A DNA stretch of 64,000 nt from Sisyra terminalis (taxonomy: Eukaryota > Arthropoda > Insecta > Neuroptera > Sisyridae): NCBI GenBank assembly GCA_958496175.1, contig OY292276.1:21966001-22030000 (forward strand), in the 5' to 3' direction. Of the stretch, positions 41,692-53,700 are shown in pieces. The notes under the pieces are model-generated. The model saw only the letters and a list, made by a program, of their open reading frames with translations. It did not search any database and was not told where the DNA came from. A program made the translations under genes and the position numbers. Each line of letters begins with the position of its first letter. The stretch's first letter is position 1.

Positions 41692-44173
41692 TAAACTACT
41701 TATATTAGAAGAGTCTCAGGCGACGTAACAAGGAAAAGTTCAATGGCTCGGATAACTAATACTACTGTTAAATAGAAAACTGAAAAAATAAGGTAAAAAC
41801 GAATAAAAGAAATGAAGAATATTGGAAATGAAGTCTGAGAAATTATAATAGCTAGAAGTGATACTACAAAGAATGGTCCTAGAGAGCTAGTTTAGATTTT
41901 TTTAATTGTTATTTACCATTGCTTTATAATTACTAATACCTTTAACGCCCCAACGACTGAAATTCCATAGTCAAAAAATATCAAAAATTTGCTCGATACG
42001 AGGATCGAAGCCAATACCAACCATTTTTGGAGCGGTCACCTTAACCATTCAATCACTAGTAGACTCAAGTTAGAAATAGTAAACGATTTTCTGCAAATTT
42101 TTAATTCAGACTTCTTCTTAAGTAGAAAATATCTTGAAAATAGAATCTAATATTTCGATATATTGGAATATACATGAACCAATAACAATTGAAGAATAAT
42201 AAATTTTGGAAGAACAATAAATAAATATAGAAGCTTGATTATGCTGATTAAAGAAAACATAAAATATATATAGGAATAAAGTTTTTGTCACTAAGATATC
42301 ACACCATAATGAAATTTCATTACATGCTTTTCTCTTCCGACAATTTATGTTTTATTTTTATTATTATAATCTGACATCTTAAAGTAATTTGTAAAACGCT
42401 ATTTTTCCTAGTAAAACGGATGAAATTTCGCGGTTTAAAGTTTCGCAATTCATTGAAAATGCTCGTTTAAGCTAAAGGAAAAGTTTTGATTGTTCCAATA
42501 ACGAGTTTGAGCTTATTAAGGAATATTTATTTACTAAAAAGTTGAGCAATTTTCCTGAAAGTTGTATTTTTCTTTGGAAATATTTGCAGTAGTGTATTCT
42601 CCGTTTAGTTGGGACCAAACGTGCGGTATTGTTTATAATAAGATGTGAAATCGCTAAATTGCTTGCGGTTATTTTTGATATTCAAGATTTTGCTGGAAAT
42701 AAATTGGACTTGACAAGAATTTTTTGTGCTTGCATGTTTTTGTAGAAAACAACTACAACGATGAGGAACTGTAAAAAGCGGGTTTTGTACTGAGAATAAA
42801 GAATAAAAAGGACAAAGCCCATCGTATATGCTTTCACCTTCATTCAAACGAAGTGAGTTTTCATATTGTAAAAGTTGAGTAGGTTTTAATACACTTTTTA
42901 TTTCTGAATAGCAAGCAAATCAATGTAAAGACTTGCGGGAATAAAACCTAAGAAAACCTCCATTCTCTGCTGGTCAAAGGGCTTTATTCAGGTCAGTGAA
43001 GAGATTTTGTCCACATAGATATTTAAGTAAATGTGTTCCATTTTCTCTCGATGCAAATTTCTTTAAGTGATTTCAATATTATTTTATCTTCAACAAGTTA
43101 AAAGATTCAACATTTTTTGCACTCTATTTTTTTAACAAATCGAACAAAAAAAAGAAGAAACTTTACCGCAAAAGTTGCAAAATAAATGGTGACATAAACT
43201 TTTATGGTTACCTGTCCGCAACAATATCTGGAAAGTCTATAAAGCCAAAAACTTTCATAATAAAAATAAAAGTTTGTCGTTGATATGTAAAGAGTTTATT
43301 AACAGGAATTTTATTAACTTAACTTCCGTGCGGAGCCAATTTAGTTTAAAAAAATCGGTTTGCGTCCCGAAATTAGTTTTACGGTTTGTTTTTACAAAAG
43401 ATTACATTAACATTGTAACCCCTAACAAATAAATTACAATAACAACATTTCAATCACAATGTTTCTACCTTTTTCATTTTTCCATTTTCTTCTTCCGTTT
43501 ACAGAAAACTAGAAAAGTTATTTCTGCTACGGAAAACTTTCAATAAGATTTTCATTACATTAGGAAAAGCTTCTCGCATCGTATTTTAATCTCGATAAAA
43601 ATTACACTTGAAATAGAAAGCCGAGGAATTTTTCCTCTTTTAATTTAAATCTCAACTAAAACTTTTATCATATCAACTTTTTTTAGCGTCACAAAATTTA
43701 TATTTTTCTCTCAGAAAAAACAAAAGCAATGCTTTTTTAAATATTTTTTTTCGAAATTTGCACAAAGTGAAACTTTAGAAGAATAGATGTTTGGTAAGTT
43801 GAGATTAAGCAGGAAATCGAAAGCTGAATAAGCAAAAAAAGCGAAATTGGACTCATGCCAAGAAAGTTTTTACGGAAATTATCAGCTAATTAATAAATTA
43901 CAAAATAAGGTTTCTTACTCGCAACTTCGTCGTATATTTGTTTAAATATGTCGCCGGTCGTGAAATATGTGAATAATGAAAATTTTATCTGATAAAAAAA
44001 TATTTCCACAATTTAAAAAACAAGTTATTCCAAATATTACATGTAGTTATAATTAAGCCTTAAGTTTGCTTAAATGGTATTATATCTTTAGTTATTAAAT
44101 ATAAAAATTAATCCAAGAAATATTTATTTTCAATGAATTCTATAACAAAATTGTAATCAAAAATGGGGCATTT

Positions 44174-44550
44174 TCATGCTGTCGTTAGTCGCTGGTTAGT
44201 CACTAGCTAACGATAAATGTGGTCACGTTATTAAAGTGTAACATGTGCGCTAAAATTTGAGCGACAAATGAGATTATAACCGCTTTATTGTATAGGTATG
44301 TGTAAACAATTGCAAGTAATAAGTGTTAATACTTGTAAACATTCAGGTTATGAGTTATAAATATACCGACAATAAAGTCTTTTTGGAAATAAATTAATAG
44401 AAAAAATCATGTCCGGTGAACATGATAGCCCCCGGCGAAAAAGACAAATAAAATTAAGTCTAATCGCTATTTTTTCTGATGGCAAACATGTTACATTTTA
44501 GTCACGTGATAACATTTTTCGCTAAAAATCAGCGACTAGCATCTGCATGA
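44174..44550. mobile_element. 377-bp MITE with long (about 75-bp) imperfect inverted repeats
   Basis: The left arm begins TCATGCTGTCGTTAGTCGCT; the reverse complement of the right arm begins TCATGCAGATGCTAGTCGCT. After a gap the arms pair again: AATGTGGTCACGTTATTAAA on the left against AATGTTATCACGTGACTAAA from the right, ending GTAAC in both. The short central part is non-coding. Flanking duplication is unclear (TTT versus TAA). Superfamily not assigned. Confidence 0.72.
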
Positions 44551-45712
44551 TAATACACTTTACTACTGTATTTACATGAGAAAAACTTTTGAAATGATTT
44601 TTTGGCTCTTTTTTTTAAGATACAGTGATGTATCCAATATATCGTATCTATATTCAGATTTAAATAAATACCATATCTATCAGTTGGCACATTGCAATAT
44701 GTTGTATAAATATATTCTTTGTCATTGTCAGTTCATGTTTTACCTTAACCTTGTTAAAATTCTTAACTTTTTCCTGTTTTGACGTAATATTGAAATCAAA
44801 ACTTAGTTGAAATATTTTTTTTTTCAATGCTTTGAATCGAAAAGGTCTGGGATTCTAGTACTAAAGGACAAATTCTACGGGCTCAGTGAAGCAAAAGATA
44901 AGGAGGGAATTTTAGATAAGGTGGAACCACAAAATCGGTATAATGTAAAGGATACGGGATTTGATCAAGTTCTACAGAGAAAATAAAAGGGGGTTATTCA
45001 TGAATTTCTAGGGAACAAGACAGGTTAAAACGATACATAAATAGTAAAAACACCAACGAAAAAACACTATCAACTTGGTTACATGTATCTTAATCCTCCC
45101 GTACCTATAGGTTGCTTTTAGTACATACAGCCGTTAATAATTTAAATATCTCTATAAATTTGAGAAACAGTGACTGCATATTAGAGGTATTTTTCCTATT
45201 TTCCTTAAAATATTTTCATTTAGAATAAAACCATAAAAGTGACAAAAATTAGGATGTATCCCGCACAATGAGAAGGTTTATCAAAAAATGCATTGTGAAT
45301 TAACCAATACAATCAAACATTTGTATCATAAGCAAAAAATATAAGAGACTCTAGTTTCACTTTTCAGTGTCTCTCATATATACCGTGAGAGAGCATGCGT
45401 GAGAGATGAATTCAGATGAGACATATTATTTCGGAGATTGTGACAGGAATACTCAAATAAATTGTTTTTTCACTTATATAATTAAAAATAATTATAATTA
45501 AAAAAATAGTTCATGCATTTCAACTTAAACTATGATCAGTTGAAACAATATTTATAAAAATTCAAATGTTGTAGTAATTACATTTCACCTTACGTACGTT
45601 TTATTTTTAACTCAGTAAAGGAAATGTGGAAGTCCTCTAGATTTCATTGAAAATTTCAAAGTATTCAATGATGAGCATAGGAAAATATTTTACCAGGATA
45701 TAACTTTAATTA

Positions 45713-46109
45713 ATCTCAGCTTTTATATTTTTTTAAATAAGAAGAAAATTCAGGTTATTTAAGATCTTTTTGTTTTTTATTTTTTATTTAATGTTTTATT
45801 GTTCAATTAGCTATGTTTCGTTACTAATCGTAACTTCCTAAGGCTTCTTGATTCACAATATTAAATATTTTTAATTTAAATTCAATAAATAAAAAAAAAA
45901 AAATTTCACATAAATTTTTTTTTTTTTTTTTATTTATTGAATTTAAATTAAAAATATTTAATTTTGTGAATCAAGAAGCCTTAGGAAGTTACGATTAGTA
46001 ACGAAACATAGCTAATTGAACAATAAAACATTAAATAAAAAATAAAAAACAAAAAGATCTTAAATAACCTGAATTTTCTTCTTATTTAAAAAAATATAAA
46101 AGCTGAGAT
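45713..46109. repeat. 397-bp near-perfect palindrome (arms about 190 bp)
   Basis: ATCTCAGCTTTTATATTTTT at 45713 is mirrored by the inverse ending AGCTGAGAT at 46109. The arms stay complementary through TTCTTGATTCACAA and ATTCAATAAATA to a central A-run and T-run (about 45890-45930) around TTTCACATAAA. By eye only single changes separate the arms (for example CACAATATT versus the inverse of AATTTTGTG). No ORF is present. It could be a fold-back element, two head-to-head copies of a repeat, or an assembly artefact. Confidence 0.9.
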
Positions 46110-47872
46110 CTGAATTTTATCATATATTAATTATTTAATTTAAACTTCTTATGAATATATATAGAAAAATATTTATAATTTTTGAGGCATAAATATTTCT
46201 TTTAAAAATAGTAAGATTACAATTCTGCTAAAATAAAACTATTAATAAAAATGATTGTCACCTATAAGTATTACTAGACTCAATATTTGTAGAAAATTAA
46301 TGATTGAATGTTAATGGTCTATGTCATACTTATGAATGAATGCTATAACTATTGTTACAAGTAATGTTTAAAGGTGTAAAATATTAGTTTTAAAATTTCA
46401 GCAGAATATTATATATAAAGGAAAATATAATATGAACCATTAGTTAACAACAATTAACTAAACCATTCAAAATAAACAATTAATATTTGTAGATTTGGAA
46501 GTGAGAAAACCATTATTGACTTTCGAGTATCAAATATTTACGCTTAGATGCTGAATAAATTTGATATATAAGACGGTGAAGATTCGATGAGGAATTAATA
46601 TTTTAATTAATGGGGAGGGTATAAAATTATAACTTCTGCTTTACGTTTTCTATGAATTAATAAAATTCTATTTTTTTAAGGATAAATATAAAAAAAAATT
46701 ATTTTAATCATTAGGGTGTTTCTTATTTGCGTTATTTTTGAATTTTCTTCATTTCGTCTCAAATAACATTCAAATTAATCAAAATAGCCTTTGCCAGGTC
46801 TCAGCCTTTTCCAAATCGTTGTTAAGATAAAGATTGATTTATGTGCTTATTACAGCCGGCTTTTCGTTCCTTAAAAAAAATTAAAATATTTGAATTTATA
46901 AATTAATAGTTTTAATATTGTTGTTGGGTTCAGTTTTTTATAATTTATTAAAGAAAGTAGAAAAATATACTATTAATATGTATAGGCAAAGCTTTTGGTG
47001 GCACTTATTAATGATGAGGTATTAATCCTAAAACTTGTTTCTGGGTAATAAATCAAACAAATAGGAAAATAACCAAAAAAAAGACGCTAAAATGATTATC
47101 ATAGGAATTCAAATTACTTTGTATTAAGTTATAAGAAAATTGGATTTATATTTTGACCGGAAAATGCCGAACGGCAGAGACTTTTTCAAATTTACTTTGT
47201 TGTACGAGTAAAGAAGATTAACGAAATTATACAGGTGGTTGTTGGAAGTTTGAAAGTTTTAATGGAAAGTAAAGAATTGATATAATTTGATGTCATTAAA
47301 AAAAGTTACTGAGGAATAAAGGTTTTTATTTTTAAATTATTTCAAATATTTTATGTTGTTGCAGTTTTTAATAAGAGTTTTTGCTATTTATTTAAATGAG
47401 AAAAGTTCAACCTGGATCTCAATTAACATTTATGCCATTCATTTCAAAGCTCAGTTAATTAAAATGTAAAAACAAATTATCCTTGACAAGTTTATGGATG
47501 AGCTAGTGCAATGTTTATGGAAATGTAAAGTAAATAGGATGACCATTATCACCTGGATTAAAGCTGTGAGCTTTGTAAAATTGTGGCGCAGACGCGAGCT
47601 ATTTAATATATAAACCTATAAACGTTAATTATATACGAGTGGCAGCGATTGACAGGCGTTTTTAGCGAACGAAAGTGAGTTTAAAATTGCGATGCTACAA
47701 GAATGTCGTTAAGACTTCCTAGTTGTTAAGCCGATTTGCGTTTTAAATAAATATGAATATTATTCATGCTGTTTGGTGAGCGCTATGTCGCGTCGAATGT
47801 GAGGGCTGGTGAAAATTAAATTTTAAATAAATTTAAGGATAAAAAGGGAAATTTAATATTAGGAATATTTAC

Positions 47873-48060
47873 CAAAAGAGCGTGAAAGATCCACCTGGAG
47901 TCGAAGGCAACGGCATCAAATATAACACGAGGGTAAACGGCGCGCGACGGCTCCCACAACACGACTGACGTCGCAACGCCGGGCGTCGTACATGTGAGCA
48001 GCCGTGCCCGCGATCGCACCACCCCCACACATCACACACCACATTTGGACAAGTTCCAAA
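47873..48060 (-). promoter_or_regulatory. CpG-rich patch; candidate promoter and first exon of the receptor gene
   Basis: This is the most CpG-dense stretch in the window (GCGCGCCGTTTACC, CGACGCCCGGCGTTGCGACG). On the minus strand an initiator match GTCAGTC puts a possible start at 47966. About 94 nt downstream lies CTCTTTTG|GTAAAT, a usable donor with exon end at 47873, followed by AT-rich sequence. Upstream is GTGGGGGTGGTGCG. It would splice to the 25377 acceptor across a 22.5-kb intron. Two overlapping 66-70 codon minus ORFs are by-products of the composition. It could equally belong to another gene. Confidence 0.35.
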
Positions 48061-51000
48061 GCCATTCAAACTTGCTTCGGCTATATTATTTTGGATGTAG
48101 CTTTTTTTTTAGGGCGAATTTATACAAATGTCCTGACATATCTATTTTGTTGTATACTGTGTAACAACGTAGGATAATACGGGAGTGATTAAGCTGTGTT
48201 CCGATTCGGCAAAATAGAGAGACCGATAGGAAAATCAGATCGTGTAATATACGACAAGACCCGTTTTTCGAGGCAGCTTCATAAATTATTTATATGGATG
48301 TGAGAAAGCGAGGTCGTATTTTTCGCAAAAAAAAACACTTGAATTCGGAAGCTTTTTTTGTCATGTATATCTAGATTATTATTTCTGTTTTTCTATGTGA
48401 CAAACGGAATGTATTGGAAAAATGACCTTCGCTACAATGCCAATTGATTAGAAATTACATTTAATAGATTCCTCTTCTAAAATACAACGATACAAATTCG
48501 GATTGACATAATATCCTTTTTTCAGCAAAACTGCTACAGCAAGGCCATTATTTTGGAAAACTCAATAAAAACAAAGAAACTAATACATTTGGATAAAATT
48601 TTGCTTCTTTTTTATCTTAATGAAGAAAAAAAAAGATTGGTATATATAGTTTTTTAAAAATTTCTTTGAAAGAATCAAATTAACAACACTTCTAATTACT
48701 AATAAAAATTCTTTTTGTCACACAAATAAACTATGGTTTTGGTTGAATTTGTTCACAAGTTTTTCTTGTACGAGTCACTAATTTCCTTTTAACCTTGTTT
48801 GCGTGTTTTTCTTTGACTCAAATTAAAGGAAATGCAACTACGCTTAAATACACTATCAAGTACCTAAACTTTACATCGTTCATCATACCAATCTTATATA
48901 GTACCGAATTGCCTGTACCAAAAGCTACAAATTAACCAGAAAGTAAAGAACACTGCTGTTTGATTTATGAAGGAGTCAGAAAAGCTACTCCACAAATAAT
49001 ACATAACTCAAGCTGGCATTCCATACTATAGTGCTTAAGAATATTAAATTGAACCTTTACTAAATGCATTGAAAACATTCTTACACCACCGTAAAATATA
49101 CAAATTTAAAAATTTTGTAAGAATCTACCGAGAAATGTTTTGAATGCCAATCACAAATTTCTAGAAAATGATAGAGTGAAAAATTAAAGATTTTAAACCT
49201 ACGAATTCATAATCTCTTACAAAAATCGAAAGGTAATATGTCATTGAAAATACATAATAAGTGGACCAGAAAGTAATTTCGTTTTTTTTAAAATATACAA
49301 TTAAAGCACAAAATTTTGTAACAAATTTTGATTTTAAATCAATGATATAATCAGCCTTAATAATATCAACGTTTTGACATCTAGTTTTCAAATTTTTAAT
49401 TTCAAATTAGTAAAAGTCAATTGATTACTACGAAAAATATCAAAAGATTACATTTGGAACTACACTTAAGCTTTCAATTTTTACCACTTAGTGAATGTTG
49501 CATCTCATAACTTTATACAATTATAGTGGGTACGGCAATATCATTTCCTCCAAACTTTATTAGTATTTTCCATGGCTTTTTTCTTGCGTTACCGTGTTGC
49601 AGCATAGAATTTTCTCTGATAACAGTTTTTGAGCCCTTTTGATTATTTGGTTGATTGACCAGGATTGATAAGGGTTATTTTTTAGCTTTTCGACTTTGCG
49701 GCATACATTTGGCAATATTTCCTTCCTTAACTTCATATTGGTTAAACTTTTTGCCATTCTTTGTAAGTAATAGTGGAAGAAATGAAAATTTTCGAAATTG
49801 AACTTAAAGAAGCTCGTTTGGTATTAATGAACATCTAATGTGCTTAGATAAACATTGAAAATGGTTTTAATAATACTTTGCCCTGTGCACTACCCTGTGA
49901 AACTCGAAGAGTATATAATGCCTAAGTAGCATTCCTTTGGATTTTTTGTCTTATTACTTAAATATTGATTTCGGAATTAAAAATATTTTGTATCTTTTTT
50001 TTAGCTATAATATTAAATTACTCTAATTATAAATGTCTTCAGTGCCACTTTGAAATTACTTAAAAGCAACTTAAAAGCATAAATGGTATTTGAATGACTT
50101 TAGTCTCAAAAACGACATTATTTTCCGCTACACCTAATATGTTGGTCTATTATTTTGGCTTTTTCCCAGAAAGTTTTAAGACTTAGGTGCTAGGAGTAAT
50201 GAGTAAGGAAACGAGGTTTTGTCAGGATATTTTCTGAACAGAAATGCCTTATAATATGAAGTCGAGGAACGCTAGCAGTATGCTATTGGATACTATTAAT
50301 AAAGAGGGACCAAAGTCTCTTCTATCTTTCCACCCTTGTAAGGGTTTGGTGATATATTATTCCTTGTCTCCCGTAAAATCAATCGTAAAAGTGATCATCA
50401 TATTTCTACTATACATAATTAATATACCTACCTAATGCTTTGTTCTATAAAATAATCATTAAATAATAAAATTACTCGGGGAAAATTTTAAATCAAAATC
50501 TTTATACAATATAGCGACATCGCTGTTTGTATTCCAAAGTTAAACGATGTTCGAATAGTATTTTCAAATTTTGTTTTTTTTTCTAAGTTTTCAATAGTAA
50601 TAATTTGTGAAGTTATTTATTCAAATAATTAAAAGTACAGAGTATGATTGTTTTTTTCTTTCAAAAGTAATTATTTGAGCAAATGGTTAAAGTTTATAGA
50701 AATTTATGGTTGTGTTTTTAATCTCACATAACATTTTTATTTTAAATATAAAACGTTCTTATTTATGAACCTTGGGGATAGTTATATCTATCTACGTTTT
50801 TGTAAGCGTGAAGCACATATTTTTAAGGTAGGTATGGAAAATATTTCGACTTTAGCAAGAAAAAAATGAAGTTTTTCTCATATTTATTTCAAGGTTTAAG
50901 CATTAAATTTGAACAAAATATTGTTGACATATAATTATGTCACGCATGTGAAGCTAAGAGTTATAAGTAGTGATTCTGAGAAAAAAATATATCAATTATA

Positions 51001-51395
51001 ATATTTAAAAAAAAATTTACTCACAAAAATTATATTTAAAATTTATAATCTGAAATGTTTGAAATGTATTTTACTCATGTTTCATCTAAATATGCTCATA
51101 AATATACACAAAAGTAAAAAATAGTATCTTTATGTATATGAATAAACATACATCTCTTGCTAACAATGTTTGAATATATTTCAGCCAGTAAAGAGTAAAT
51201 TTACCAAATCCAAAACTCATAATTTTAGTTTTTTTCAAAGTTCATTATCTTACTATACATAATTGAAATAATATGCTCAAATCATTACATCATTTATCTT
51301 AAATTTATATTTTTTTTCAGTTCAATAAGCTTTATTTTTTTTTTTGTCTATTAAAAAGTATTTTGAAATCGAACCCTATATATATATAATTTGTG

Positions 51396-51677
51396 TATCG
51401 ATAGACCCCGAATGACGTCGGTGCACAAAACGTGCATATACGTATTCTCATAGGTATCTGACACTGATTGGGGGAGTGACTGTAAAATATTTCAAATTTC
51501 AATAATCAAAACAAATGAACATCTTTAAATCTCACCATCCTATTGGCTAATAGCCTATTACATTTCAGTATGTGCTGTTATCAGATATTAGTGCATTGCT
51601 CAAAATATTTCTCTAATGTTAATGAATATATTTTGCTTACTTCACTGAACAAACAATGAACTTATTGATAGTTGTGG
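51396..51677 (+). repeat. Dispersed repeat, copy B (about 280 bp)
   Basis: This is the same family and orientation as 22915-23191, starting with TATCGA and AGACCcCGAATGACGT and ending at CTTATTGATAGT. Divergence is moderate, with small indels, so both copies are old. No boundaries with target duplication could be set. Confidence 0.7.
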
Positions 51678-53169
51678 AAAAATTATTTATTTAAATATTT
51701 TATAAAATGTAGGATAAACGTAATGAAGTGAATACTTTTATACCTGAAATTATTTCCGTTTTAGTTGTGTGTACTATATGTTTATGTACCTAAATGATTT
51801 AAACCTAGTTCCGAAGAGTACCAAAGTTGTTTTAAGGTTTAGCTTCTTTTTTTTTATAAAATACTAATCAATTTTTAGTAAAATATCTGTTTTAATAGAG
51901 TTTATAAAGTAATGTGGTTGTTTATTTCCTATAAAAAAGGAGTTATTTACCCCTAAATCATTATGAAATTTTGGATTGAACGGCTCTGTTAAGTTAAAGA
52001 AATAATTCATTCTGCTTTTCCCTTATTAATATTATTTTTCTTTCATTAAAAACATTAATATAGAAATCTATAACATTCAAAGTAATAATTTCAACATTTA
52101 AAAGTACCTACACACCTCATAAGTATAACAAATATATCTTTCAGGGGCCGATTTACCATGCTTATATCCTTAAGCCGTTTAATTATTAATTTTTTATTCC
52201 TTTTAAAGAATTAGAAGCTGAAATTTTTCATTGATTATTTTTAATTAAATCACTACAATTTTTTAATCCAAGTCAATATCTATCGTTTTATTCATTTAAA
52301 AAACTTTATGTTAGCAACTCTGAAATACTAAAATAATAGAGCCTCTCACCAAATTCTAACCAACTTCATTATTTTATTATTCAATGATAATTTATCTCAA
52401 TTCAATATTAAAACAAGCACAATGGCATAAAATAGTTGGAATTATTTTTTGTAAAATCATGCTTTTTATTATATATAACAAAAGAAGTTTGATTAATGGC
52501 TTAGCTATTTTGGACCGTTTAAAAAAAATAAAATAAAACATGTTAAAACACTTCTAGTAAATATTACAGACATATATTGTATGAAATTAAATGTTAATGT
52601 GAAATTTATTTAAATTTTTTTTTTCATGATATTTGTTATATTCAAATTAACTTATTGAAGAGGAAAATTTAACGTTAAAAGTTAACAATTCGGAAAATAA
52701 AATGTTAGAGTAAGAAAATAAAACTGTTAATAAATACTTTAGAATATCACAATATATTAAATGATTTCGAGAAAAACTTGTGATTGATATTATTATTCTT
52801 AGCGAATTTTATATGAAGACAATTTTAATTTAGTAGATTTATTAGAGAAAAAAGTTTTTAATATGTGCTCTCACCAAACATGGTCCGTTTACCGATAGTA
52901 ATTGATATGTTAAAGAATTGATTTTGCTTTTACTCAGTAGTATAAATAATAATAATTTATATATACATATATATATATCGGCTATCAGAATCTAGGTCCT
53001 ATAATCCAATTTAAATAATTATAAAATCTTTAATATAACGGTAACATTTATTAGAATGTGTAAAAAACCTCTTTAGTTGTTATAAAATACCAAAATATGA
53101 TTTTCATCGAAATTGATTATCTTGTCTTAACCTTCTCTCAAAATTGAAGTCGAATTCCGAATTTTATAA

Positions 53170-53700
53170 ATTGTGATAAAAATCTTTGAATAGGCTTAAG
53201 CTTCCTTCTAGATAAAGATATTTGATCTTTTAGCCATCCATAGGATCCAGAGCATTCTCCTCTGGACCCACATTTTGTTGGCATCAAGTCGTCACCAATC
53301 AACTGCACGGATAGTCCAAGTTTCCGAAGTGTAGGAGAAGATTGGAAAAACTAGCGTATTAATCAATCTGATTTTAATGGATTTTATTATTTTGCAACCC
53401 TTCGATAATCGTCGACGATAAATCGTCTAATTTCGTGGTTGCATGAGCCTGAATTTGTACCATCGAGACCAGATAAATAAAACTATCTAAAACCAAGAAG
53501 AGGTCTATTCTTTTCAACTGATTTTGGTGATTTTATCACGGTCAACGATTATTATTTTTATTTTGGTCTTATTGGTGTTAATTTTTAGACTATATTCTTG
53601 GCTTACAACTTTAATCCTTTGAATGAATTCCAACATATATTTTTCATTGTTCGAAGTTATGGTTGCATAGTCTGCAAAGCGAAGGTTGGAAATTACTTAC
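53170..53700 (-). pseudogene. LINE reverse-transcriptase relic
   Basis: The minus strand encodes NLRFADYATITSNNEKYMLE, then FIQRIKVVSQEYSLKIN and TNKTKIK. Further on come YLVSMVQIQAHATTKLDDL, LLLHFRNLDYP and NVGPEENALDPMDG. The insect endonuclease-RT LINE consensus is NLxFADDxxIxAxxxxxLxxLxxxxxxxSxxYGLKINxxKTK followed by YLGSxV. The catalytic FADD is FADY here and several stops occur, so it is dead. Confidence 0.68.

Noticed and set aside
42870..43015. Minus-strand phrase LFTDLNKAL resembling the RT palm motif DLxKAFD
   Set aside because: Only nine residues fit and the following frame does not continue as reverse transcriptase.
47600..47680. Plus-strand donor-like AAAGTGAGT after a TATATAA-type sequence, suggesting a first exon running right
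   Set aside because: No downstream acceptor or coding exon on the plus strand supports it.
47816..48069. Two overlapping 66-70 codon minus ORFs in the CpG-rich patch
   Set aside because: GC-rich composition suppresses stops. The peptides have no family features and the patch looks like a promoter or untranslated exon.
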